A stretch of 64,000 nucleotides of DNA from Vreelandella massiliensis (GTDB lineage: Bacteria; Pseudomonadota; Gammaproteobacteria; Pseudomonadales; Halomonadaceae), in contig NZ_LT699745.1 in assembly GCF_900155385.1 (NCBI RefSeq), positions 2,001,511-2,065,510 on the forward strand. Reading direction: 5' to 3'. Both the position numbers and the translations under genes were made by a program. Shown in pieces: positions 10,036-19,036 of this stretch. Positions within the stretch are counted from its first letter, which is position 1, and the number at the start of each line of letters is the position of its first letter. Under the pieces are notes generated by a model that did not search any database, was not told the DNA's origin, and saw nothing but the letters and a program-made list of their open reading frames with translations.

Positions 10036-10630
10036 GGTGGGGGAGAACGGCGGCCAGATCCGCCAACCGCCGCCCGGCCAGGGCACCGATCACCCAAAAA
10101 CGGATTTCATCCGCGGCGCGCTGATCAAAAAGCAGCAGCAGCGCCGTCAGCGAGCCCAGAAGCCCCGAGAAAGCCGCCCCCGCCAGTACCAAACGCACCG
10201 GGTCGTTGCCTACCCCCCGCACCCGGGCAACGCCCAGCACACAGATGCACCCCGCTAACGCGCCCAACTGCGCGACGAAGACTTTCAGCGTGACGGCACT
10301 GGCGCCGAGCACCAGCGCCAGCGCCACGGCAAACGCCGCCCCCGCGCTCACGCCCAGAAGCCCTGGCTCCGCCAGCGGGTTACGCGAGACCGCCTGCAAA
10401 AGCGCGCCCGCCACGCCCAGCGCCATGCCCACCACGACACCGATGGCGGTACGCGGCGCGCGCAGCTCCCACACCACAAAATGTGCGTCGCCACCGGTGT
10501 CTCCGAAAAGCGCCCCCAGCGACTGCCAAGGGCCGACACTGCCCGCCCCGATCAGCAAACTGATACCGCTGACCGCCGCGAGCGCCATCAGCAACAGCGC
10601 CAAGGAGCGCCATGGGGCAACCGCGATCAC
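10036..10630 (-). pseudogene. First siderophore permease (FecC-like), 3' part lost to artefact
   Basis: About 198 N-terminal codons of a FecCD-family permease, from MIAVAPWRS through the family motif RAPRTAIGVVVGMALGVAGALLQAVSRNPLAEPGLLG to WVIGALAGRRLADL, where the adapter begins. About 130-140 C-terminal residues, including the ATPase-coupling loop, are missing. The ATG overlaps the stop of the binding-protein gene (10627-10630). A 406-codon frame runs on through the adapter, but after it the translation is out of frame with the second permease, so that product is not real. Confidence 0.88.
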
Positions 10631-11574
10631 GGCAGCAGCGCGCCTTCTATATCATCGAGAATCGCCTGCGCCGCCAGTGGGCCGTTAGCACTGGTCCATA
10701 GCTGCCCATCCACGGGCACCACGCCGCCACGTTTGACCACCTCCAGGCGCGTGAAAGCAGGGCTCTGCTTGGCGCTTTCCAGCGCCGCTTCGCCATCTGC
10801 GTTCAATGTGGCAAGAAACAGCCAGTCACCATCCACCCGAGAAAGGTTCTCTAGGCTGAGCACGTCGCTATGCACGCCGCCCTCGCTGACAAGGCCTCCA
10901 TCCTGGAAATCCAGCCCCACCCGCGCCAAGAGCCCGGAGGTGAAGAGGTTTTTCGACATGACCATCGGCCCACCCGGCATCCAGCGCACCAGAAAGGCGC
11001 TGCCGCCCGCCTCTGCCTGCGCCAGGGCGTTAGCCAGTTCCGCCGCGCGCGTATCGACGCCGTTGATCGCCGCCTCGATGGCGTCCTCGCGGCCGAGTGC
11101 TTGCCCGTACAACCGCGCTTCGTCGCGCCAGTTGTCCGGGGCGATGGGTTGGGTCGGCGGCACCACGGTCGGCGCCATACGCGACAGCAGCCGATACTGC
11201 GCCTCGGGAAGCTGCGGCGGTGCCAGAATAAGATCCGGCTGCTGCATCAGCACGGCCTCAAGATTAATCTCGCGTACCACGCCCATGATCGCCGGGCGCG
11301 TGTCGCCAAGATATGTCTCAATGTAGGCCGCCACGTCATTTCCGCCGCGGGTGGTCACCGCCCCGACCGGCATCACGCCCGCCGCGAGCGCGGTATCCAG
11401 CGCGCCTTCGTAAAGCGTTACCACGCGCTCGGGTGAGCCTTTTACCTCCACACTGCCAAACGCGGTATCGAGCGTGCGCGCCTCGACGCTTGCGCTGAAT
11501 ACCCCCATGGCCACGCCACCCATCAGCAGCGCGATGAGGCCCTTCGCTTTTAACTTCCCCACCAGCGGTCCCAT
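10627..11574 (-). CDS. Periplasmic iron-siderophore binding protein
   Basis: Protein of 315 aa with a basic N-terminus and hydrophobic signal peptide (GLIALLMGGVAMGVFSASVEA, cleavage near residue 33). The PeriBP_2 fold typical of FecB/FhuD/FepB follows, with RVVTLYEGALDTALAAGVMPVG at the start and LEAVLMQQPDLILAPP in the middle. It should deliver ferric siderophore to the downstream permease pair. First gene of the operon, divergent from the TonB-dependent receptor, sharing a 229-bp regulatory region with Fur-like sites. Siderophore type not determinable from this gene. Confidence 0.9.
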   Translation of the reverse strand: MGPLVGKLKAKGLIALLMGGVAMGVFSASVEARTLDTAFGSVEVKGSPERVVTLYEGALDTALAAGVMPVGAVTTRGGNDVAAYIETYLGDTRPAIMGVVREINLEAVLMQQPDLILAPPQLPEAQYRLLSRMAPTVVPPTQPIAPDNWRDEARLYGQALGREDAIEAAINGVDTRAAELANALAQAEAGGSAFLVRWMPGGPMVMSKNLFTSGLLARVGLDFQDGGLVSEGGVHSDVLSLENLSRVDGDWLFLATLNADGEAALESAKQSPAFTRLEVVKRGGVVPVDGQLWTSANGPLAAQAILDDIEGALLP

Positions 11575-11600
11575 GCGATACCCCTGCGTTAAAAGAAAAG

Positions 11601-11616
11601 GATACTAACGATTATC
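11601..11616. promoter_or_regulatory. Possible Fur-like site, binding-protein side
   Basis: GATACTAACGATTATC carries GATA and TATC ends in inverted orientation, in the leader of the binding-protein operon. The match to the Fur consensus is weaker than for the site next to the receptor, so this is only a candidate. Confidence 0.35.
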
Positions 11617-11756
11617 AAAGACATTTTCATCACTATTGCCACGAACGATATGTTCCACGCAATGCAACCACTCCCTGTTGCGTTTTTTGCAACGCGGCGT
11701 TCCCTTTTAACACCTCGCATTTGAGAACCCCTCTCCCTAGAATCACCACCTCATTT

Positions 11757-11775
11757 GATAACCAGTATCATTACT
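11757..11775. promoter_or_regulatory. Fur-box-like site upstream of TonB receptor
   Basis: GATAACCAGTATCATTACT matches the 19-base Fur consensus (GATAATGATAATCATTATC) at 13 of 19 positions. It ends about 28 bases before the receptor ATG, in the shared intergenic region with the siderophore uptake operon. Position and gene content both fit iron repression by Fur. Confidence 0.6.
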
Positions 11776-11803
11776 AATTAAAACCGTCTTCAAGGGGATC
11801 TCC

Positions 11804-13957
11804 ATGTTGCGCTTTCACCGTTCCGCGCTGGCCAGCGCCATCGCGCTCGCTGTCGCTTCACCCGGCCTCCACGCCCAAGAGAGCGAGCCGTTGAATAATA
11901 TCGTGGTATCGGCGAGTGGCTTTGAGCAGGCCATGGTCGATGCGCCGGCGAGCATCTCGGTTGTCACCCGCGAGGAGCTAGAGCGCACGCGCGTCAGCAG
12001 TATCGCCGATGCACTGCGCGATGTAGAAGGCGTGGACGTAGGGGGCCAAGTCGGCAAAACCGGTGGCCGCACTATCAGCATTCGCGGTATGCCGAGCGAC
12101 TACACGCTGATTTTGATTGATGGCCGCCGCCAAAATGCCGCCGGTAGCGTCACGCCCAACGGCTTTGGCGAGACCGCCACCAGCTTCTTCCCGCCGGTAT
12201 CGAGCATCGAGCGGATCGAGGTGATTCGCGGGCCGATGTCGACCCTCTACGGCTCCGATGCCATGGGTGGGGTGATCAACATCATCACGCGCAAAATCGA
12301 TCAAGAGTGGACAGGCGCCATCGGTGTGGAGAACACCTTCAACCAGGATCGCGACTTCGGCGATCGTCGTGAAATCAACCTCTACACCAGCGGCCCGCTG
12401 GTGAAAGACACTTTAGGCGTACAGCTGCGCGGGCGCTTTTTTGAACGCGACGCCTCTGAGCTGACCTACACCGATGCAAGCGGCGACCCGGTTGACGTGA
12501 GTCAGCGCGGCCCGAGCCCCGTCGAAGGCGACGTCTATAACCTGGGCGGCAAGCTGACCTGGACCCCCACCGACGACCATAACCTCTGGCTTGACGGCGA
12601 AGTCAACCGCCAGCAGTACAATAACGACGAGTGCCAACTCGGCACCCTGGATGGCCGCACGCGCAGCTGTGCGCCCAACCCCGGCGTGGCCAACGGCTAT
12701 TCGGATGAACTGCGCTTTGAGCGTGAGCAAATAACGCTAGGTCATACCAGCCGCTTTACCGCCGGCACGCTGGAATCCAGCCTGATGCGCAACACCACGG
12801 AGACAGAAGGCCGGACGATTCCCGGCGACATGGGCGTGCCCTACGCAGGGTTTCCCAGCATTATCGGCGGCGCCCCGCGCGAGCTGGAAACCACCAACAC
12901 CGTGCTCGATACCAAGTTCACGCTGCCACTAGGCGATCATATGACCACCCTGGGCGCGCAGTGGTGGGATGCCGAACTGGACGACGGCTTGGCGAACGAA
13001 ACCTTTGAGCAGACCACTTGGTCGCTGTTCGCCGAGGATGAATGGATGCTGCGCGATGATCTCGCGCTGACGCTGGGCGGGCGCTACGACCACCACGACG
13101 CCTTTGGCAGCCAGTTCAGCCCGCGCGGCTATCTGGTGTGGAACACCACGCCTGAATGGACCCTGAAAGGGGGCGTCAGCCGCGGTTATAAAACGCCCTC
13201 GCTCAACGATCTTCACGCCGGCATCAACGGCGTGACCGGACAGGGCACGATTTTGACCATCGGCAATCCAAATTTGGAGCCCGAGACCAGTACCAGCAGC
13301 GAAATCAGCGCCCACTACGATAATCAGCAAGGCTTTACGGCCAGCGCCACGCTGTTCTACAACCAGTTTAACGACAAGATCGCCAGTGGCAACGATATTC
13401 GCGTCGAGAACGACCCCATGATTCCGGATGGCGTTTACGGCCAAGAGATCAACATCGACGAGGCCGTCACTAAGGGGATCGAGCTCTCCACCGGCTATCA
13501 ATTCGCGCCCGCCTGGCGCTTAAACGCCAACTACACCTATACCGATAGCGAACAGAAAAGCGGCAATAACGAGGGCGAGCCGCTAACCGATACCCCAGAG
13601 CACGCGATCAACGCCACCCTGCGCTGGCAGGCTACCGCCAAGCTGGATACCTGGCTCTCCGCCGAGTACCGCAGCGAGCGCTACCGTAACCGTGCGCGCG
13701 TACGCGGCGCGCCCTCCTACGAAGACTTGGGCGATTTCAAAGCGTACTCGCTGTTCAACCTCGGCGGTAACTACGCCTTTACCGAGCAGTTCTCCGTCAG
13801 CGCGACGATCTATAACCTGCTCGATAAAGACTTTGTTGACTATGAGAGTTACCAGGCGCCCGATCGTAGCGGTAACTTACAAACCTACTACGGCAACCGT
13901 TACGCCAACAGCGAAGAAGGCCGCCGCCTCTGGCTCTCGGCGCGCTATGCGTTCTAA
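11804..13957 (+). CDS. TonB-dependent outer-membrane siderophore receptor (CirA/IrgA-like)
   Basis: Outer-membrane receptor of 717 aa. Residues 1-24 form a signal peptide ending LHAQ. The plug domain (about 30-150) has NNIVVSASGFEQ as TonB-box region, ISIRGMPSDYTLILIDGRR and IERIEVIRGPMSTLYGSDAMGGVINIIT. A 22-strand barrel follows, ending in the outer-membrane signature with terminal Phe (LSARYAF). The plug motif is most like catecholate receptors of the CirA/IrgA/FepA group, so a ferric catecholate is the best guess. Divergent from the siderophore ABC operon, with a Fur-like box just upstream and a strong terminator after the stop. Confidence 0.93.
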   Translation: MLRFHRSALASAIALAVASPGLHAQESEPLNNIVVSASGFEQAMVDAPASISVVTREELERTRVSSIADALRDVEGVDVGGQVGKTGGRTISIRGMPSDYTLILIDGRRQNAAGSVTPNGFGETATSFFPPVSSIERIEVIRGPMSTLYGSDAMGGVINIITRKIDQEWTGAIGVENTFNQDRDFGDRREINLYTSGPLVKDTLGVQLRGRFFERDASELTYTDASGDPVDVSQRGPSPVEGDVYNLGGKLTWTPTDDHNLWLDGEVNRQQYNNDECQLGTLDGRTRSCAPNPGVANGYSDELRFEREQITLGHTSRFTAGTLESSLMRNTTETEGRTIPGDMGVPYAGFPSIIGGAPRELETTNTVLDTKFTLPLGDHMTTLGAQWWDAELDDGLANETFEQTTWSLFAEDEWMLRDDLALTLGGRYDHHDAFGSQFSPRGYLVWNTTPEWTLKGGVSRGYKTPSLNDLHAGINGVTGQGTILTIGNPNLEPETSTSSEISAHYDNQQGFTASATLFYNQFNDKIASGNDIRVENDPMIPDGVYGQEINIDEAVTKGIELSTGYQFAPAWRLNANYTYTDSEQKSGNNEGEPLTDTPEHAINATLRWQATAKLDTWLSAEYRSERYRNRARVRGAPSYEDLGDFKAYSLFNLGGNYAFTEQFSVSATIYNLLDKDFVDYESYQAPDRSGNLQTYYGNRYANSEEGRRLWLSARYAF

Positions 13958-13990
13958 GCGCGGGCTGACCTGTTTCGATCTCACCTTCCA

Positions 13991-14013
13991 CCCCGGCTCT
14001 GCCGGGGTTTTTT
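13991..14013 (+). terminator. Rho-independent terminator after TonB receptor
   Basis: CCCCGGC-TCT-GCCGGGG gives a 7-bp GC stem and 3-base loop, followed by six T at 14008-14013. It is followed immediately by the stop of the convergent hydrolase gene. Confidence 0.9.
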
Positions 14014-14015
14014 GG

Positions 14016-14858
14016 CTATTGCGGCAGAAAGTCGAGAACAGCGTCGAGTACCTGACGCGGATGGGACATATGCGGACAGTGGCCGACGGTGTCGATCATA
14101 AGCAAGGTACTCTGGGGCATGACGTCGTGCATGTAGTGACCGATGTGCTGCGGCGCTAGGGCGTCGTGCTTACTCTGGACGATCAGCGTCGGACAAGGGG
14201 TATCGGGCAGAATATGGCGATAATCGGCGGTAAAGGTCGCCTGGGCAAAGGTCTTTGCCGCCACCGGGTCGATCGAACAGAAACTGTCCGAGAGTTCGTT
14301 CACCAAGGTGTCGCCATTTTGCTTGTCCATCACCAAGGGAGCGAGGTAGTTGGCCCAGTCGATGTAATTCATGTCCATCAGATCCAGCAGGTCCTGCAGG
14401 TCTTCCTGCTCAAACCCGCCGTAGTAATCCGGCGGGTGATTCTGAAAAGAGGGCGAAGGCGCAATCATCACTAGGCGGCTGAAGCGCTCGGGCGCAGTCT
14501 CGCAAGCGATCAACCCAATGATGCTGCTGACAGAGTGGCCGATCAGCGTGACATCCTTAAGGGACAGCGCCTCGCAAATGTCGAGAATATCCTGGGCGTA
14601 ACCTTCCAAGCGGGCATAACGCTCCACGTCGAAGGCGGACGTATCGGAATTGCCCGAGCCTACATAGTCGAAGAGCACCAGAGTGTAGTGGCGCTCAAGT
14701 CGGGGAATCAGAAAGCGCCACATCTTTTGATCGCAGCCAAAGCCGTGCGCCAGCATCAAGGTGCGCTCGCCTTGCCCCCTCACCGTTACGTTGTTACGCC
14801 GCCGAATATAAGCACTCTCATCAACATTCTCACAAGAACTGTCACAAGAACTCTTCAT
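14016..14858 (-). CDS. RsbQ-like alpha/beta hydrolase
   Basis: Cytoplasmic alpha/beta-hydrolase of 280 aa that closely follows RsbQ of Bacillus: HGFGCDQKMWRF, LFDYVGSGNSD, LEGYAQD, the nucleophile elbow GHSVSS, the acid in SKHDALAP and the catalytic His in VGHCPHM. This RsbQ/KAI2/D14-type family senses or hydrolyses small butenolide-like or unknown ligands, and RsbQ partners a PAS-domain phosphatase. No PAS-phosphatase or cyclase gene adjoins it here. ATG at 14858 is supported by AGGAGG; the ATG at 14873 has no site. Confidence 0.88.
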   Translation of the reverse strand: MKSSCDSSCENVDESAYIRRRNNVTVRGQGERTLMLAHGFGCDQKMWRFLIPRLERHYTLVLFDYVGSGNSDTSAFDVERYARLEGYAQDILDICEALSLKDVTLIGHSVSSIIGLIACETAPERFSRLVMIAPSPSFQNHPPDYYGGFEQEDLQDLLDLMDMNYIDWANYLAPLVMDKQNGDTLVNELSDSFCSIDPVAAKTFAQATFTADYRHILPDTPCPTLIVQSKHDALAPQHIGHYMHDVMPQSTLLMIDTVGHCPHMSHPRQVLDAVLDFLPQ

Positions 14859-14941
14859 CGTGCCTCCTGACAAGGGATATACACTGCCTCGTCTTTCAGC
14901 GTAGTTGAGTCAACAGCAGTTGTTGATGATGAGCTGGCGCA

Positions 14942-15883
14942 CTACCCCACGATGGCCTCTATCACAGCGTGATAAACCGGAATACCGATGATGACGTTGA
15001 GCGGAAACGTCACCCCGAGTGAGGCCAGCATCGCCAAGCCAATATTGGCTTGCGGGATACTCGCGCGCATCGCGGCGGGGGCGGCGATATAAGAGGCACT
15101 GGCGGTCAGGGCGGCGAGAATCACCACCGAGCCGGTGGGAAGGCCCAGCGCCACGCCCATCATGATACCCAGCATCGACAGCAAGGGCGGCGTCACGATG
15201 GCAAAGGTCAGCAGGCGCCAGTGGTGCCACGGCAGGGGGCGCAGCGTTTGCGCGGCGGTCAGGCCCATTTCCAGCAAGAAGAGCGCCAGCACCGCCTTGA
15301 AGGCATTGGTGAACAGGTTGGTGACATCCTCGCCCTGGGCAGGCCCGTAAAACGCGCCGATCAACACACCGCCCCCGAGCAGGATCACGCCGCGATTGGT
15401 CAGGGTTTCGTGCCAGAGTTTGCTAACGCTCTCGTTGACTTCGGCCCCCTGATGGCGGCGAAACAGCGCGATAGCGACCATGATCGCGGGCAGCTCCATC
15501 GCCACCAGATACAGCGTCACTTCGCTGCCCACCATTAGGTTGCGCGCCTCGACGTAAGCCAGCGCAACGGCGAAGGTGCCCGCGCTCACCGAGCCGTAGT
15601 GCGCCCCGATACTTGCGCTGTCAGCCGCGGATAGGCGCACCATGCGACGCAACACGGGGGTGAGCATTAGCGGAATCAGCGCCGACAGGAGTGCTACGCC
15701 AGCAAGCTCCGGCACCAGCCCCCAGTGCAAATTGCCGTAAAGCGCCATGCCGCCTTTCAAGCCGATGGTCAACATCAGCAGCAGGCTCAAGGTGTCGTAG
15801 GTGGCTTTGGGCACTTCTAGGTCGGACTTTACCGCACCGGCCACTAGGCCGAGCAGGAAAAACATCACCACAATATCTGGCAT
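14942..15883 (-). CDS. sbtA: SbtA-family sodium-dependent bicarbonate permease
   Basis: Inner-membrane protein of 313 aa with about ten hydrophobic helices. Family landmarks are SLLLMLTIGLKGGMAL near the N-terminus, SIGAHYGSVSAGTFAVA in the middle and ALTASASYIAAPAAMR towards the C-terminus, matching the Sbt_1 family that includes cyanobacterial SbtA, a Na+/bicarbonate symporter. Transport of bicarbonate is inferred from the family. The start at 15883 has GGGGAG upstream; a longer frame to 16012 crosses the regulator and operator and is not real. Divergent from a LysR gene across a 103-bp region with a clear palindrome. Confidence 0.85.
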   Translation of the reverse strand: MPDIVVMFFLLGLVAGAVKSDLEVPKATYDTLSLLLMLTIGLKGGMALYGNLHWGLVPELAGVALLSALIPLMLTPVLRRMVRLSAADSASIGAHYGSVSAGTFAVALAYVEARNLMVGSEVTLYLVAMELPAIMVAIALFRRHQGAEVNESVSKLWHETLTNRGVILLGGGVLIGAFYGPAQGEDVTNLFTNAFKAVLALFLLEMGLTAAQTLRPLPWHHWRLLTFAIVTPPLLSMLGIMMGVALGLPTGSVVILAALTASASYIAAPAAMRASIPQANIGLAMLASLGVTFPLNVIIGIPVYHAVIEAIVG

Positions 15884-15937
15884 AACATCACTCCCCGTTG
15901 ATTTGGGTCGGAATTCTGCCCACCGTAATCTTAGTCG

Positions 15938-15954
15938 ACCAATAATATATTGGT
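15938..15954. promoter_or_regulatory. Palindromic operator between sbtA and its LysR regulator
   Basis: ACCAATA-ATA-TATTGGT is a perfect 7-bp inverted repeat with a 3-base centre, in the 103-bp divergent region. It contains the T-N11-A type symmetry expected of LysR recognition sites. Its midpoint is about 60 bases from the sbtA start and 40 from the regulator start. Binding by the adjacent LysR protein is an inference. Confidence 0.65.
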
Positions 15955-15986
15955 TATTTACCATAGATGATTTTCTATATAGAGTC

Positions 15987-17024
15987 ATGCGCATGAATAT
16001 CCGCCACCTCACCTTCCGGCTGCTGCAGGTCTATGTCACCGTGATTCGCTGCGGCTCCATCAGCGAAGCGGCCCGGCAACTTCACCTAACGCAACCTACT
16101 GTATCGCAACAGCTCAAGCGGCTAAGCGAGGCGGTGGGCGGGCCGCTTCTGGAGCATCACACCGCGGAACTCCGGATGACCGATACCGGCCAGGCCCTCT
16201 ATCAGGCCAGCCGTGACGTCCTCGGTCGCTTCGAGGATTTCGCCGATCAACTAGGCGCGCTGCAGCAAGGCAGCAAAGGGCGCTTCAGTATTGCGCTGGT
16301 GAATACCGCCCAGTACGTACTACCCCGCCTGCTAGGGCCTTTTAGCCTCGCCTTCCCTGACGTGGATGTGACGGTGAACATCGGCAACCGCCGTCAGGTG
16401 CTCACCCGCTTTGAGCGCCAGGACGACGATATTTACGTGTTTAGCCACCCGCCGTCTCTCGACCACGCCGTGGCCGCCCGCTTCATGCGTAACCCGCTGG
16501 TGGCGATCGCCTCCACCGCGCACCCGCTGGCGCAGGCGCCGGACGAGCTGTTGATGGAGCAGCTGCTTAGTGAGCGTTTGCTGCTACGCGAGCCGGGCTC
16601 CGCGACGCGCATGCTATTGGAAGGCTGGCTACAGGAGCACGGCTTGGCGATGCGCTCGACGCTGCAAATGGCCAGCAACGAGGCGATCAGGGTAGCGGTG
16701 GGGGCGCAGATGGGCGTGGCGATTCTTTCGGAGCACGTCCTCCCCAAGGAGCATCCCGAACTTGCGGTACTCAAGGTCAAGGATTTGCCGATCGAAAGCC
16801 ACTGGCAGCTTATCGTGCGTAACGATCGTCGCCTGCCGCAGCCGGCGCAGCGCTTTTTGCAGTACACCCGGGATCACCTAGAAGAGTGGATTGAGCCACG
16901 CTTTGTGTGCAACGAATTGGCGACCCTGTTTAGGCCTCGCCCTTCACCCTGGACGAAGTCAGTCCTGAAGACAACGTCAGCAGATACGCCACCGATTCGC
17001 GCGCCCCTCCAAGGTTATAAATAA
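15987..17024 (+). CDS. LysR-family regulator divergent from sbtA (CbbR/CmpR-like role)
   Basis: Protein of 345 aa. An N-terminal winged HTH (about 5-65, with SISEAARQLHLTQPTVSQQLKRL) is followed by a LysR effector domain ending near residue 305 and a nonconserved 40-residue tail (PRPSPWTKS...). ATG at 15987 or 15993 gives a normal N-terminus; there is no good Shine-Dalgarno for either, and the open frame further upstream overlaps sbtA. By position it should control the bicarbonate permease, as CmpR/CbbR proteins do for inorganic-carbon genes, but the effector is unknown. Confidence 0.85.
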   Translation: MRMNIRHLTFRLLQVYVTVIRCGSISEAARQLHLTQPTVSQQLKRLSEAVGGPLLEHHTAELRMTDTGQALYQASRDVLGRFEDFADQLGALQQGSKGRFSIALVNTAQYVLPRLLGPFSLAFPDVDVTVNIGNRRQVLTRFERQDDDIYVFSHPPSLDHAVAARFMRNPLVAIASTAHPLAQAPDELLMEQLLSERLLLREPGSATRMLLEGWLQEHGLAMRSTLQMASNEAIRVAVGAQMGVAILSEHVLPKEHPELAVLKVKDLPIESHWQLIVRNDRRLPQPAQRFLQYTRDHLEEWIEPRFVCNELATLFRPRPSPWTKSVLKTTSADTPPIRAPLQGYK

Positions 17025-17090
17025 GAACTTTTTTTATTAAATCGTTAGCTGGCATACTATAGGGGCGTTCTCTGGAAGGGTGACTCCCCT

Positions 17091-18056
17091 ATGCACGATA
17101 GCGACGAACTCCTGGCATTCCACACCGTGATGCAAACCGCCAGCCTGACCCAAAGCGCCCGCGAGCTCAACGTGGCCAAATCCACGTTGAGCCGGCGTAT
17201 CTCTCAGCTTGAGCAGCGCCTTGGGCAGCCGCTACTACGCCGCCAGGCGAATCGCTTGATCCCCACCGAGGCGGGTGAACTCTTTCACCGTTACTGCCAA
17301 CAGATGCTAAGCCTAGCGGAGCAGAGCCAGAGCGCGCTGGATACCCTGCGCCATGAGGTCAGCGGCGAGCTGGAAGTCCACACCCACAGCGGCCTAGTGC
17401 GCGGCTGGCTGGGGCGCTTGGTGTACCGTTTTATGGATGACCACCCCGGTATTTCGGTGACCCTGCGCACCTGCGACGCACCGCCCACGGCCCCCAGTGC
17501 CCATCAGGTGACACTCTGGCTAGGCGATGTGCCCGATTCACCGCTGCGCCAAGAGCGCTTGGGCTGGCTGGCCCGCCACCTTTACGCGGCGCCCCGCTAC
17601 CTCGCCCAGCAACCCGCCCCGAACCACCCGCGCGAGCTGGTGCAGCACCACTGGATCGATCTACTCGGCGATACCCAGGCGGGGCTTGAATTCCACCACC
17701 GCGAGTACGGCAGTTACCACTTCTCGCCGCCGCCGACGCGTTACCGCGTCAATCAGCTGGCGCTGCACGCCGATGCGATCGCGCGCGGTCGGGGGATTGG
17801 CCTGATGCCTGATTGGCTCGCGGCACAGCGCGAAGCCGCGCACCCGGGTGAGTTGGTGCGCTGCTTGCCTGAGTGGCAGCCGGACGCGCTACCGATCACG
17901 CTGGTCTACGCCTACGGCTATCAGCCACGTAAAGTCTCGGCGCTGCTGAACCTGCTGCGCGACGCCGCGCCCCCTGAGTGGCAAAACGGTTTTTGCACCA
18001 CCACCGCGGCACCTAGCGCGCAGAGCGCGGCGGGGGCAATGTTGCATCATCACTAG
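17091..18056 (+). CDS. LysR-family regulator next to AEC transporter
   Basis: Protein of 321 aa. The winged HTH at residues 5-62 includes ASLTQSARELNVAKSTLSRRISQLEQRLG. The effector-binding domain runs to about residue 295, followed by a low-complexity Ala/Ser tail ending in three histidines. AT-rich DNA (17025-17065) with a TACTAT -10-like element precedes it. It lies 64 bp upstream of an AEC transporter on the same strand, so it may regulate that carrier or be co-transcribed with it. Not identifiable to a specific regulator. Confidence 0.85.
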   Translation: MHDSDELLAFHTVMQTASLTQSARELNVAKSTLSRRISQLEQRLGQPLLRRQANRLIPTEAGELFHRYCQQMLSLAEQSQSALDTLRHEVSGELEVHTHSGLVRGWLGRLVYRFMDDHPGISVTLRTCDAPPTAPSAHQVTLWLGDVPDSPLRQERLGWLARHLYAAPRYLAQQPAPNHPRELVQHHWIDLLGDTQAGLEFHHREYGSYHFSPPPTRYRVNQLALHADAIARGRGIGLMPDWLAAQREAAHPGELVRCLPEWQPDALPITLVYAYGYQPRKVSALLNLLRDAAPPEWQNGFCTTTAAPSAQSAAGAMLHHH

Positions 18057-18120
18057 GGCATTGCTCAGAATAGCGCGCTTTGCATCGATTTCTTCCCCAT
18101 TGCCCGCCTAAGGAGGCGCC

Positions 18121-18996
18121 GTGCTTGCTGAACTCTTCGCCGTGATGGCGCCCGTGCTGGCGGGGGCGGGATTAGGCTTCACCTGGGTTCGGATGGGCCA
18201 TGCGTATCCGGTCGATTTTATCACCCGCCTGGTGTTCAATATCGGCACGCCCGCGCTGGTGCTCGCCTCGCTGAGTGGCGCCGAGATCGACGCCAGCACC
18301 TTTGGCCGCACCATGCTCGCCACCGCGCTGGTGATTATCAGTATGGCCGCAGCGACCTTTGTGGTGGCCAAGCTACTGCGCCACGACTGGCGGGTACTGC
18401 TGGCGCCGATGATGTACCCCAACACCGGCAACATGGGCTTGCCCGTGGTGCTCTACGCCTTCGGCAGCGCCGGTTTCGCCTACGGCATCACCATCATGGT
18501 GACGGTCTCGCTGTTTCAGTTCACGCTGGGCACTATTTTGGCAAGCCGTGGCAACCCGCTGAAAGCCCTGGCCAAAACGCCCACCGTCTACGCCATCGTC
18601 ATCGCCATGGCGCTGCTGCTCACCGATACCTCGCTGCCCCTGTGGCTCGCCAACAGCGTGGATTTGATGTCGGGCTTCACCGTACCGCTGATGCTGATCA
18701 CCCTCGGCGTATCGCTTGCCAGCATTCAGGTGAAAAGCCTGCGCTCGGGCGTTGCTTTCAGCATGGTGCGCATTCCCCTGGCCGCGGCCGCCGCTTGGTT
18801 GATTGGCCAAGCGCTCGGCCTGCCGCCGATGGCGCAGAGCATTTTAGTGCTGCAAATGAGCATGCCGGTGGCGGTTTTCAACTACCTTTTCGCCCAAAAA
18901 TCCGGCCGCGAACCCGCTTACGTGGCGAGCTTGGTCTTTTGCTCGACCCTGTTGGCACTGCTCTATCTCCCCGTACTGCTGGCGCTTTTAATGTGA
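18121..18996 (+). CDS. AEC-family transporter (auxin efflux carrier/MdcF-like)
   Basis: Integral membrane protein of 291 aa with about ten helices. The two halves carry the family's NTGNMGLPV motif (residue ~100) and, towards the end, QMSMPVAVFNYLFAQKSGREPAYVASLV. Bacterial AEC carriers move malonate, malate or other anions; the substrate here is unknown. Start is GTG at 18121 directly after AGGAGGCGCC. Probably in the same unit as the preceding LysR gene. Confidence 0.86.
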   Translation: MLAELFAVMAPVLAGAGLGFTWVRMGHAYPVDFITRLVFNIGTPALVLASLSGAEIDASTFGRTMLATALVIISMAAATFVVAKLLRHDWRVLLAPMMYPNTGNMGLPVVLYAFGSAGFAYGITIMVTVSLFQFTLGTILASRGNPLKALAKTPTVYAIVIAMALLLTDTSLPLWLANSVDLMSGFTVPLMLITLGVSLASIQVKSLRSGVAFSMVRIPLAAAAAWLIGQALGLPPMAQSILVLQMSMPVAVFNYLFAQKSGREPAYVASLVFCSTLLALLYLPVLLALLM

Positions 18997-19036
18997 GCTA
19001 GGCTGAAGAGCACGCTATCGCCGACAGGAGACCACC

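Noticed and set aside
9410..10630. A continuous 406-codon frame looking like one fused permease
   Set aside because: It passes through adapter sequence, and beyond the adapter it is out of frame with the real permease 2 coding sequence.
15801..15986. N-terminal extension of the LysR gene divergent from sbtA
   Set aside because: It overlaps the sbtA start and the operator palindrome; the LysR HTH begins normally from 15987/15993.
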